Assembly: GCF_902832845.1 (NCBI RefSeq)
Contig: NZ_CADFDB010000006.1
Coordinates: forward strand, 205,313-269,312
From: Burkholderia metallica
GTDB lineage: Bacteria > Pseudomonadota > Gammaproteobacteria > Burkholderiales > Burkholderiaceae
Reading direction: 5' to 3'
Length of the DNA stretch: 64,000 bases
How positions within the stretch are numbered: position 1 is the stretch's first letter; each line of letters begins with the position of its first letter. The notes beneath the pieces are model-generated. The model worked only from the letters and a program-made list of their open reading frames with translations, ran no database searches and was not told the origin of the DNA. Position numbers and translations under genes: made by a program. This document shows positions 46,607 to 55,034 of the stretch, one piece after another.

Positions 46607-48115
46607 TCAGACCGGCTCGCCAAATCCACTCGGTCCGACCCCGGACAGCCGTTCGAGCGCACATTCGATCTGCCGCTCGAGCGGCGGCCACGCGGCCTTC
46701 ATTGCTTCGATGCCGCCTTCTGTCATGACCTTTTTGGCATGCGCGCACGCATACCTCGCCTCCGTGGCACCCGCTAGTGCGAAGCCGCCGCGCATCGAGT
46801 GCAGTTCGATCTTGACCAGATCGGCATCGTCATTCGACAGCGCGGTATCGATCGCCGTCAGCGAATGCAACGTACAACGTTCGCACAATCTCGTCCGTCA
46901 TGACGGGAGGCGCGACTTGATCGAGACGCCCCCGACTCATGGATCCGGGACGCCCCGCATGCCGTCGCAACGCAGCATCGAGTGTCTCGATCGACAGCGG
47001 CTTGAGCACGACTTCCACCGCGCCGGCCTGTTCGCAGCGCCGTCGATCCTCGTCGGTCGCGTGTGCCGTCATCGCGATCACGGGCACCCGCGCGCCCTGT
47101 TCGCGCAGGAAGTTCGCGAGCGCGAAGCCGCCGCGCACAGGCATGTCGAGATCGGTCAGAACGACGTGGTACGGTCGCTCGAAGCAGGCGCGCATCGCCT
47201 CGATGCCGTTGGAGACGATCGTCGCGTCGTCGCCCAACGCGTCGAGCTGGTCGCGCAGCAACGCCCGGCTTGCCGGATGATCCTCGGCGACGAGCACTTT
47301 CAGCGGTTCTTCATCGTCGGACTCCGCACCTGCTTCGGCGTCCATCTCCGTGTCGTATCCGCGCGCGGCATCCACGAACGTCCCGGGTTCCGGCGCATCG
47401 TCTCGCCAGCCGGACGGCGCTTCGGGCTGCGGCAGCGCAGCCACGAAAACCGCGCCTTCGCACAGCCGGCTGTCGGCAATCAACGCCCCAACTGTCAGCG
47501 TCACGATGCGCCGGCACAGCGGCAGCCCGAGCCCCATGCCACCGAAGCGCCGGTCGATCAACGCATCGGTCTGGGCATAGCCGCCAAACAGCGTCGGCAG
47601 GCTGTCTTCAGGAATGCCGATACCCGTATCGCTTACCGCGATTTCGACGCAACGGCCGGCCGGGCCAACCTTTGCAAGCCGCACGTCGAGCGTCACGCCG
47701 CCGCACCCCTCAAACTTGATCGCATTGCCAACGATTGTCAAAACAAGTTGCACAGCCAGATCGGATCAACCCCGTAACCGTCGGTGAGATCCGGTGCAAT
47801 GCCGCACGTCAGCGCGAAGTTTTTCGCATCCGCGAGCGGGTGAAAAATCGAAGCGATGGCGTTTACAACACACCGCAGGTCGAACGGGGTGCGTCCCAAC
47901 ACCATCCGGTTCGACTCTGACTTCAGCGCCCGCACGGCAGCACATCGATCCCGCGGCACCTGGTGCGCACGAAATGCGCATCGAGATAGACGGTGCCGTA
48001 TCTCGCGCGCTCGACCGCACGCGCCGGCATCACGCATGTACGCGCACTGCCTGCGGACGTGCCTCGACGGAAGCACGCTTCCGCCATCTGCGCTGGTCTC
48101 GAGTCTTCGATTCAT
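46607..48115 (-). pseudogene. Decayed copy of the hybrid histidine kinase at 55035
   Basis: The DNA is highly similar to the intact kinase at 55035-58109 over the HATPase, receiver and HPt parts (about 46610-47930). The reading frame is broken: the HPt end, the HATPase-receiver block and the upstream block are in different frames. The section matching the linker joins directly to the post-HisKA segment near 47930, so the HisKA domain with the phospho-accepting His is deleted (about 280 bases relative to the intact gene). The sensor and membrane domains are gone. The receiver Asp (VVLTDLDMP) and HPt His (IELHSMRGG) are still visible. It cannot act as a kinase. Confidence 0.85.
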
Positions 48116-48614
48116 GATGTCTTCGTTGATGGTCGTATCTGCCTCGAGCAGGTTAAGACAGATGTCAGGCAAGGCCGGGAAGTTTCGTTTGGCATAGCTC
48201 ATACGAGCAGGCCATCGGTCTTTGCCGAATGGCATACCCGTCAACCGGCACATTCCGCTCTCGACACATCAGCCAACTCATACGCATTCCGAATCAATTT
48301 CCCGTGATCAAAAAATGCTAGATCAAGACGCGCAGTAGCGCCGCAAGCTTGATCTCACGCCAGTCACTTGTGCGACTCGTGCGACTCGTGCGACCACCTC
48401 GCACCTGATGTTGTTTGACAAAAATTTCGTACGAGAACGAGCTCATTTACCAATCCATTGGGACTCGACCAATTCTTTCAACCCTCTTACTCGGAAACAA
48501 TGTCACCTGTTTCCTGCCGCTGCGACCGGCGTGTCTCAGCAACGGCAACAGCAGTGCAAAGGAAACGTCGGTGCGTCATCTCTCGACGCAAGACCATTAA
48601 CCACAGGTAATCAC
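48116..48614. other. Upstream region of fimbrial operon 2
   Basis: About 500 bases. No gene is supported, although a minus-strand frame at 48120-48253 (SYAKRNFPALPDICLNLLEA) looks like a further scrap of coding DNA. The promoter of operon 2 must lie at about 48400-48600. A short tandem repeat, GTGCGACTC twice plus GTGCGAC, occupies 48370-48394. Confidence 0.5.
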
Positions 48615-49157
48615 ATGTCCAAAAAAGCACTTTCCATCCTGATGGCGACAGCGGGTCTCCTCGCCGCTGCGTCGTCGGCCCATGCGGCGGACGGCACGAT
48701 CACGATCACCGGCGAGATCACCGCCCAGACCTGCAACATCTCGGGCGACGGCGGCGGCAAGGACTTCACCGTCACGCTGCCCAACGTGTCGACGTCGTCG
48801 CTGTCCACGCCGGGGTCGACGGCCGGTCGCAAGCCGTTCCGCATCGCACTGTCCAACTGCTCGCCGAACTCGGGCAATGCTTCGGTGTACTTCGAACCTG
48901 GCACGACGGTCAACGCACAGACGGGCCAGCTTTTCAATGCGACGGGTGACGCGAGGAACGTCGAGGTCGGCCTGCTGAACAAGGACGGTTCGAACATCAA
49001 ACTCGGAGCGGCCCAGGCACAGCAGAACTCGCAGGTCGTGCCGATCTCGGGTGGCGCGGCAACCCTCGATTACTACGCGCAATACGTCGCGACCGGCGGC
49101 AGCGCCACGGCCGGCACGGTCGGCACGTCGGTCATGTACTCGGTCTCGTATCAGTAA
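48615..49157 (+). CDS. Major fimbrial subunit A (operon 2)
   Basis: 180 residues from ATG 48615 (AGG upstream). The signal peptide ends SAHAADG. Pilin domain: ITITGEITAQTCNI, NVSTSSLSTPGSTAG, RIALSNCSP, YFEPGTTVNAQTGQLFN, DYYAQYVATGG, C-terminal SVMYSVSYQ. It is closely related to the pilin at 54150, which has the same length and motif order. First gene of operon 2. Confidence 0.94.
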   Translation: MSKKALSILMATAGLLAAASSAHAADGTITITGEITAQTCNISGDGGGKDFTVTLPNVSTSSLSTPGSTAGRKPFRIALSNCSPNSGNASVYFEPGTTVNAQTGQLFNATGDARNVEVGLLNKDGSNIKLGAAQAQQNSQVVPISGGAATLDYYAQYVATGGSATAGTVGTSVMYSVSYQ

Positions 49158-49260
49158 TCCGGTCTCGCGACCAGCGGCCCGGGCTCGCGGAGCAACGCGG
49201 CGCACGGGCCGCGTCCGACCGACGGTATGTGATCTGTCTATTTACAAGGAGAAATCGGCG

Positions 49261-50025
49261 ATGGGGAAGTCAATGAACTGGCGCTCGAGCGTGGGCGCTG
49301 CGGCACTGGTCGCGTCGCTGTCCGGCATTGGCGCAGCGAATGCGAGCGTGGTAATCAACGGAACGCGCGTGGTCTATCCGGAACAGGAGCGCGAGGTCAC
49401 GGTCAAGCTGACCAACGATGGCGACAGGCCCTCGCTCGTGCAGGCCTGGCTGGACGACGGCAACGCGAACGCGCTGCCTGACGAGTCGAAGGTGCCGTTC
49501 ATGCTGACACCGCCGTTGTTCCGCCTCGATCCGCAGAAAGGCCAAAGCCTGCGGCTGATCTACACGAAGGCGCCGCTCGCACAGGACAAGGAAACACTGT
49601 ACTGGCTCAACGTGCTCGACGTCCCGCCGCAGGCGGCCAACGATCCGGACGCCCCCAACCTGTTGCAGCTCGCGTTCCGCTCGCGCATCAAGTTGTTCTT
49701 CCGTCCCGCCGCGCTGCAGGGCGTGGCCGACGAGTCGGCCGAGAAGGTCACCTGGAATTTCGCGCCGAAGGCCGGCGGCGGCTATGCACTGCAAGCGAAG
49801 AATCCGACGCCTTACCACGTGACGTTCACGAAGCTGACCGTCAAGTCCGGCGGCGCCACGTGGACCAACGACAAGGGCGGCATGGTCAAACCCGGCTCGA
49901 CCGAGCAATTCGACCTCGGTAACGTGCCGTCGATGCCAGCGGGGCCGATCGAGGTCGACTACACGTTCCTCAACGACTACGGCGCAGGCATCGAAGGCAA
50001 CTACGCGCCGAAAAAAGCGCACTGA
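49261..50025 (+). CDS. Periplasmic fimbrial chaperone, operon 2
   Basis: 254 residues; AAGGAGA precedes ATG 49261. The signal peptide ends GAANAS. PapD-type: VVINGTRVVYPEQEREV, LIYTKAPLAQDKETLYW, LNVLDVPPQA, RIKLFFRPAALQG, and domain 2 ending VDYTFLNDYGAG. It folds and delivers operon 2 pilins. It lies between pilin A and usher, with gaps of about 100 bases either side. Confidence 0.95.
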   Translation: MGKSMNWRSSVGAAALVASLSGIGAANASVVINGTRVVYPEQEREVTVKLTNDGDRPSLVQAWLDDGNANALPDESKVPFMLTPPLFRLDPQKGQSLRLIYTKAPLAQDKETLYWLNVLDVPPQAANDPDAPNLLQLAFRSRIKLFFRPAALQGVADESAEKVTWNFAPKAGGGYALQAKNPTPYHVTFTKLTVKSGGATWTNDKGGMVKPGSTEQFDLGNVPSMPAGPIEVDYTFLNDYGAGIEGNYAPKKAH

Positions 50026-50139
50026 CGCCGCCCGACCATCCCTGAATCACTCGTAGCTGACCGGCCGGCGTGGCAATCGCACCGGCACTGGCAATCCGTC
50101 GTTCGCATCATGCAGATGCGGCATTAATACATCGAATTC

Positions 50140-52845
50140 ATGCGAACAGATCATCACAATCGAACACTGGAGGCACCGGCGCGTTTCGCGCTCAAGCCGA
50201 GCTATCTGCTCGTCATGGCAACGCTCGGCAGTTGGACTGTCGGCGCGCTGGCCGCACCGGCAGATCGTTTCGACGTAGCGCAGGTTCAGTTCAACGACAC
50301 GCTGATGATGAAGCCGCGCGGGCAGCGACTCGATCTCGGCCGCTTCGCGAAAGGCAATCCGGTCCCGGCGGGCGACTATCTGGTCGATCTCTACGTCAAC
50401 AACACATGGAGCGGCCGCTCGACGGTACGCTTCAGCGCGGAAGCGGGAGCGGACGACGCACGGCCGTGTTTCGATCGCACGCTCGTGACCCGGCTCGGCC
50501 TCGACGACCAGGCACTGACCGACACCGCGCGCGCCGAGTTGGCACAGGTTCGGGCCGGCGCGTGCACGGACGTCGACAAGCTGGTCGCCGACGCCACGTA
50601 CGAATTCGACATGTCGGAACTCCGCCTCAACGTGAGCATTCCGCAGGCGGCGCTGCTGCGCAATCCGCGCGGCTACGTGAGTCCGGAACTGTGGGACGAC
50701 GGCGTACCGAGCGCGACGCTCAAGTACAACACGAACGTGTACCGCAACGCGTCGTCGGGTTATGCAAGCACGCAGGCGTACGCGGGGCTGAATGCCGGCG
50801 TCAACATCGGAAACTGGCACTTCCGGCACAACGGCACCTATACCGCGCAATCGCAGGGCGACAGCCGCTATCAAAGCCTCAATACCTACGTGCAGCGCGA
50901 CCTGCCGGCCTGGCGCAGCCAGCTGAAGATCGGCGAGACGTACACCGACGGCACGCTGTTCAACAGCGTGGGCATGCGCGGCGTCACGCTCGAAACGGAC
51001 GACCGGATGCTGCCCGATTCGATGCGCGGCTATGCACCGGTGATTCGCGGCGTCGCAACGAGCAACGCACACGTCCAGGTCACGCAGAACGGTGCCGTGC
51101 TGTACGAAACGAACGTCGCGCCGGGTCCGTTCGAAATCAACGATCTGTACGCGACGGGCTACGGCGGCAACCTGCTCGTCACCGTCACGGAGGCCGACGG
51201 CAAAAAGCGCAGCTTCACGGTGCCGTACTCGGCTGTCGTGCAATCGCTGCGTCCCGGCATCTCGCGTTTCGGCGTCGCGCTCGGCCAGTTGCGCGAGCCG
51301 CAACTCGAGCGTCATCCGAGTTTTGCACAGGCCACGTATCAGCGCGGCATCAGCAACCTGCTGACGGGTTACGTCGGCGCGATCGTCGCGGAAAACTATC
51401 TGGCCGGGCTGGTCGGCGCGGCATTCAACACGCCGGCCGGCGCGCTCGCCATCGACGTCACGCACGCCAGCGCGCGTATCCCGGGCGTGTCGGCGACGAG
51501 CGGCCAGAGTGTGCGCTTGAGCTACAGCAAATCCGTCGAGGCAACCGGCACGAACATCGCGGTCGCCGCGTATCGCTACTCGTCGCGCGGCTACTGGGAA
51601 CTGCGCGACGCGACGTACGCCCGCGAGCGGGCCGCGGCCGGCGCGGATCCGAACATCGCATACCGGCAACGCAACCAGGTTCAGTTGACGCTGAACCAGA
51701 CGCTCGGCGAAGGTCGCGGCAGCCTGTTCGCAGTGGGCTCGACAGCCAGCTACTGGAACCGCCAGGGCACGACGACGCAATTCCAGCTCGGCTACAACAA
51801 CAACCTGCGGATCGGCGGCGTCAACCTGAGCTACAACCTGTCCGTTTCGAGGCAGCGCGACGGCTATACGGGCCGCCTGAACAACCAGGTGTACGCCAAC
51901 GTGACGGTTCCACTCGGCAGGCGGTCGTACGCGCCGACACTGACCACGAGCGTCACGCACGACAGCAACGGTGCAACCGGGCAGATGGCGCTGACCGGTA
52001 CCGTCGGAACGGCCAATGCATTCTCGTATGGCGTGAACGTCAACGCCGGCGGGGGCGCGACGTCCGGTGGCGGCAATGCGCAGTATCGCAGCCCGTACGC
52101 GACGCTCTCCGCTAGCGCGAGCGGCGGCAGCGGTTACTCGAGTGTGTCCGCCGGCGTGTCGGGCGCGATCGTCGGCCATGCGGGCGGCATCACGCTCGCC
52201 AACGACCTCGGCGAAACGGCCGCGATCATCGAGGCGAAGGACGCCGTCGGCGCGCGCATCACGAATGGCACGGACGTACGGATCGACGGGCGCGGCTATG
52301 CGGTGCTCCCGTATCTGACGCCGTACAAGATGAACACCATCGAGCTCGATCCGAAAGGCATTCCGAGCGACGTCGAAATGCTGACGACCAGTCAGCAGAT
52401 CGCGCCGCGAGCGAACTCGGTGGTCAAGCTCAAGTTCGAGACGGTGACCGGTCGAGCCGTGCTGCTGACGATGCGTCAGCCGGACGGCGAACCGGTGCCG
52501 TTCGGGAGCACGGTGGTCGATGCAGAAGGCAAGACCATCGGATTTTCCGGACAGGGCGGCATGTTGTTCGCCCGCGGCCTGGGCGAAACCGGTGTGCTGA
52601 CGGCGAAATGGGGCAATCGCGCAACCGAAGTCTGCTCGCTCAGCTACCGCTTGCCGACCAAACACGACAAGGCCGAAGTGTACGCGCGGGTCGACGCGAT
52701 ATGCGCGCGCACCGTGCCGGGGAATACGCTCCCGCAAGCCGCCGTCGCAACGGAGGCGCGCGGGCATTTCACCGATTCAGATCAAACCGGCGACGCGACG
52801 GTCCGCTCGAGCGATGACTCGCAACTGAGCGCCGCCTTTCACTGA
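50140..52845 (+). CDS. Fimbrial usher, operon 2
   Basis: 901 residues, slightly long for the family because of a C-terminal tail (after the last paired Cys region) rich in Asp/Ser. Motifs: DVAQVQFNDTLMMKPRGQRL at the N-terminal domain, SPELWDDGVPSATLKYN, RGVATSNAHVQVTQNGAVLY, APGPFEINDLYATGYGGNL, and GRGYAVLPYLTPYK near the C-terminal domains. It forms the outer-membrane pore and assembly site. It diverges clearly from the operon 1 usher, so the two operons are not a simple recent duplication. Confidence 0.96.
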   Translation: MRTDHHNRTLEAPARFALKPSYLLVMATLGSWTVGALAAPADRFDVAQVQFNDTLMMKPRGQRLDLGRFAKGNPVPAGDYLVDLYVNNTWSGRSTVRFSAEAGADDARPCFDRTLVTRLGLDDQALTDTARAELAQVRAGACTDVDKLVADATYEFDMSELRLNVSIPQAALLRNPRGYVSPELWDDGVPSATLKYNTNVYRNASSGYASTQAYAGLNAGVNIGNWHFRHNGTYTAQSQGDSRYQSLNTYVQRDLPAWRSQLKIGETYTDGTLFNSVGMRGVTLETDDRMLPDSMRGYAPVIRGVATSNAHVQVTQNGAVLYETNVAPGPFEINDLYATGYGGNLLVTVTEADGKKRSFTVPYSAVVQSLRPGISRFGVALGQLREPQLERHPSFAQATYQRGISNLLTGYVGAIVAENYLAGLVGAAFNTPAGALAIDVTHASARIPGVSATSGQSVRLSYSKSVEATGTNIAVAAYRYSSRGYWELRDATYARERAAAGADPNIAYRQRNQVQLTLNQTLGEGRGSLFAVGSTASYWNRQGTTTQFQLGYNNNLRIGGVNLSYNLSVSRQRDGYTGRLNNQVYANVTVPLGRRSYAPTLTTSVTHDSNGATGQMALTGTVGTANAFSYGVNVNAGGGATSGGGNAQYRSPYATLSASASGGSGYSSVSAGVSGAIVGHAGGITLANDLGETAAIIEAKDAVGARITNGTDVRIDGRGYAVLPYLTPYKMNTIELDPKGIPSDVEMLTTSQQIAPRANSVVKLKFETVTGRAVLLTMRQPDGEPVPFGSTVVDAEGKTIGFSGQGGMLFARGLGETGVLTAKWGNRATEVCSLSYRLPTKHDKAEVYARVDAICARTVPGNTLPQAAVATEARGHFTDSDQTGDATVRSSDDSQLSAAFH

Positions 52846-52871
52846 GTCGAATCCAATCGAAATCACGATAA

Positions 52872-53921
52872 ATGGAACATGAAAACATGAGATTCAAATA
52901 TCTTTTTATTTCCATTATTTTCCTTGCAAGCTGGTTTAATTCAAACCCCAGCCTGGCGCAAACCAATCTTTGCCGTTTCGGCAACGGAAATTCGAGCGAT
53001 TACCAACGCATCTTCACCTTCGGCAATGTATACGTCTCCTATGACACACCGAACGGTGCCGTCTTGGCAACAACGACGGTGGAACCAATGGATTATGTCT
53101 GCGGAGCCAACACAACCCCGCCCGGAGGCTATCAAACCTATTTCGTTGATCGCGGATCCCCATCCAACATCCCTGGCGTGGTTTACATTCCGTACTCTGC
53201 AACTTCGCGCTCGCTAGGATTGCGCTTTACCAATCTTGATACTGGAGAGGTCATGATGGTGTATGGCGGTGCCCAACAGGATTGGGCGCCCGCGAATCCG
53301 ACTACCAAGCCGATTGATGGGCAATTTCGCGTCAAAGTCGAATTGATCAAGCTCAGTGACGAAATATATAACGCATCGCTCCCAACAACCTTTCCCGCCG
53401 GCATTTGGAGCGTAGGTATAGTAAGCCGGGGAGCCCCCCATTCCGGAGTCAGGTATCAGTTCTACTGGTTCAACAAAACCGGAAAACTGATCATCATGCC
53501 GAATACTTGCACGATCACCACGCCGTCGGTCAATGTGCCATTACAGCCCATCGCGGCAAGCAAACTCAATGCTGTTGGCATGACAGCGGGGGATAAGGAA
53601 TTCAATATCGGTTTGAACTGCAAATCCGGGTCGAAAGTTTACGTGACACTGACCGATTTGACCGATCAGAGCAATACCGGCAATCAATTGACCCTCACGC
53701 CCGATTCGTCGGCGAAAGGCGTGAAGCTTCGCATCCTGAGAAACGGACAACCCGTCGGTTACGGTCCGGATTCCATCGCGCCTGGCAATACCAACCAATG
53801 GTTGGTCGGGCCGTCCGCGACAACGACCAGCATTCCGCTGTCCGCGCAATACATCGCGACCGGCCAGGTGTCTGGCGGAACGGTCAAGGGTGTCGCGACG
53901 TTCACGATGAGCTACCAGTAA
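52872..53921 (+). CDS. Fimbrial tip adhesin / minor subunit (operon 2)
   Basis: 349 residues; ATG 52887 is an equally plausible start as neither has a good ribosome site. The signal region is FKYLFISIIFLASWF and ends NPSLAQ. N-terminal adhesin-like domain of about 200 residues; C-terminal pilin domain with Cys at VNVP-preceding NTCTI and LNCKSG, ending ATFTMSYQ. Codon use and base composition are much more AT-rich than the flanking genes, pointing to acquisition from another source. Ligand unknown. Confidence 0.88.
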   Translation: MEHENMRFKYLFISIIFLASWFNSNPSLAQTNLCRFGNGNSSDYQRIFTFGNVYVSYDTPNGAVLATTTVEPMDYVCGANTTPPGGYQTYFVDRGSPSNIPGVVYIPYSATSRSLGLRFTNLDTGEVMMVYGGAQQDWAPANPTTKPIDGQFRVKVELIKLSDEIYNASLPTTFPAGIWSVGIVSRGAPHSGVRYQFYWFNKTGKLIIMPNTCTITTPSVNVPLQPIAASKLNAVGMTAGDKEFNIGLNCKSGSKVYVTLTDLTDQSNTGNQLTLTPDSSAKGVKLRILRNGQPVGYGPDSIAPGNTNQWLVGPSATTTSIPLSAQYIATGQVSGGTVKGVATFTMSYQ

Positions 53922-54149
53922 GTGATTCGGTAGCGTACCGGTCGTCAGGCAATCGCGAACGGCCGGTGCACTACGGCGGTCATCGCTCGATCGATGGCTG
54001 AAGCAGGCTTCTGTTTCGCAATCCTTCAGGATTGCATCGGAAGATCATTGACGGACGAAGTCGGGTGTCGCCCGTACGGCCGGTCACGGCATACGGACGG
54101 CTCGACGGCGGAGTCCGTTTTTAAATCTCCTAGTACTAGAGGAATTGAT

Positions 54150-54692
54150 ATGAAACTCGCATTCTCCAGCATCGCCGCTCTCACCATCGCTGCCGCGGCA
54201 GCACTGCCGGCCGTGTCGCACGCCGCGGACGGCACGATCACGATCAACGGCAAGATCGGAACGCAGACCTGCACGATCGATGGTAACGGCACCGGCGGCA
54301 AGGACTTCACCGTCGCGCTGCCGAAGGTGTCGACGTCGTCGCTCGCTTCGGGTGGGTCGACGGCCGGCCGCACGCCGTTCAAGATCGGCCTGAAGAACTG
54401 CTCGCCGGCGACGGGCAATGTTTACACGCACTTCGAGCCGGGTACCACGGTCAACTCGACGACCGGTCAACTGATCAACGCATCGGGAACGGCGAAAAAC
54501 GTCGAAGTCGGCCTGCTTAACGGCGACACGACCAACATCGGGGTCGGCAAGGCCGACGAAAACTCGAAGATCGTCCCGCTGGCGAACGGCGCGGCGGAAC
54601 TCCCGTACTACGCGCAGTACGTCGCGACGGGCGGCGCCGCAGGTCAGGGCACGGTGAACACGTCGGTCATGTACTCGATCATGTATCAGTAA
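54150..54692 (+). CDS. Major fimbrial subunit B (second pilin of operon 2)
   Basis: 180 residues from ATG 54150; the ribosome site GAGG is at good spacing and directly follows a 10-bp palindrome CTAGTACTAG (54130-54139). The signal peptide ends VSHAADG. Strongly similar to pilin A at 48615: ITINGKIGTQTCTI, KVSTSSLASGGSTAG, FEPGTTVNSTTGQLIN, YYAQYVATGG, ending SVMYSIMYQ. It lies 229 bases after the adhesin gene, so it may have its own promoter. Having two near-equivalent pilins at either end of the operon suggests alternative or mixed fibres. Confidence 0.93.
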   Translation: MKLAFSSIAALTIAAAAALPAVSHAADGTITINGKIGTQTCTIDGNGTGGKDFTVALPKVSTSSLASGGSTAGRTPFKIGLKNCSPATGNVYTHFEPGTTVNSTTGQLINASGTAKNVEVGLLNGDTTNIGVGKADENSKIVPLANGAAELPYYAQYVATGGAAGQGTVNTSVMYSIMYQ

Positions 54693-55034
54693 TCGATGCC
54701 CCGGCGCGCCCCTCGCGCGCCGGGGTATTACCGATGCGCGGGCTCGCCGCAGTCCGCGTACTCGGAGTACACCCCGCCGGAACGAGGCGGCGATTGCCCG
54801 TTATCCTGGCGAAAACGATGCGTGTTTCCAATGTGCCGGTGGTCGATCAGGAAGACAATCCTTCACGCCGAACCCCGCCACGCACCTCGGCATTTCTCGC
54901 GGCTATCGCGGGGATTCAGCCTTGCTTGAACAGGTAGGAACGCGTTTGCGTCCGCGCGGCGAGCGTCGTGCTGCTCAAACAGCGATGCCGGATACGACGG
55001 CCACGAGCCCCGATCCGACGATCAATACGCCGGA
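54693..55034. other. Intergenic region between fimbrial operon 2 and the hybrid kinase
   Basis: 342 bases between converging genes. A strong hairpin sits at its left end. Nothing else is seen; the short plus-strand frames have no start signal. Confidence 0.5.
54699..54725 (+). terminator. Terminator of fimbrial operon 2
   Basis: Perfect 10-bp stem (54699-54708 with 54716-54725) with a 7-base loop, 6 bases after the pilin B stop and followed by TATTA. Confidence 0.75.

Noticed and set aside
48370-48394. Short tandem repeat GTGCGACTC as a phase-variation tract
   Set aside because: Only two and a half copies and about 220 bases from the pilin start; too short to call a slippage switch.
50047-52767. 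906-residue minus-strand open frame
   Set aside because: Antisense to the operon 2 usher; composition artefact.
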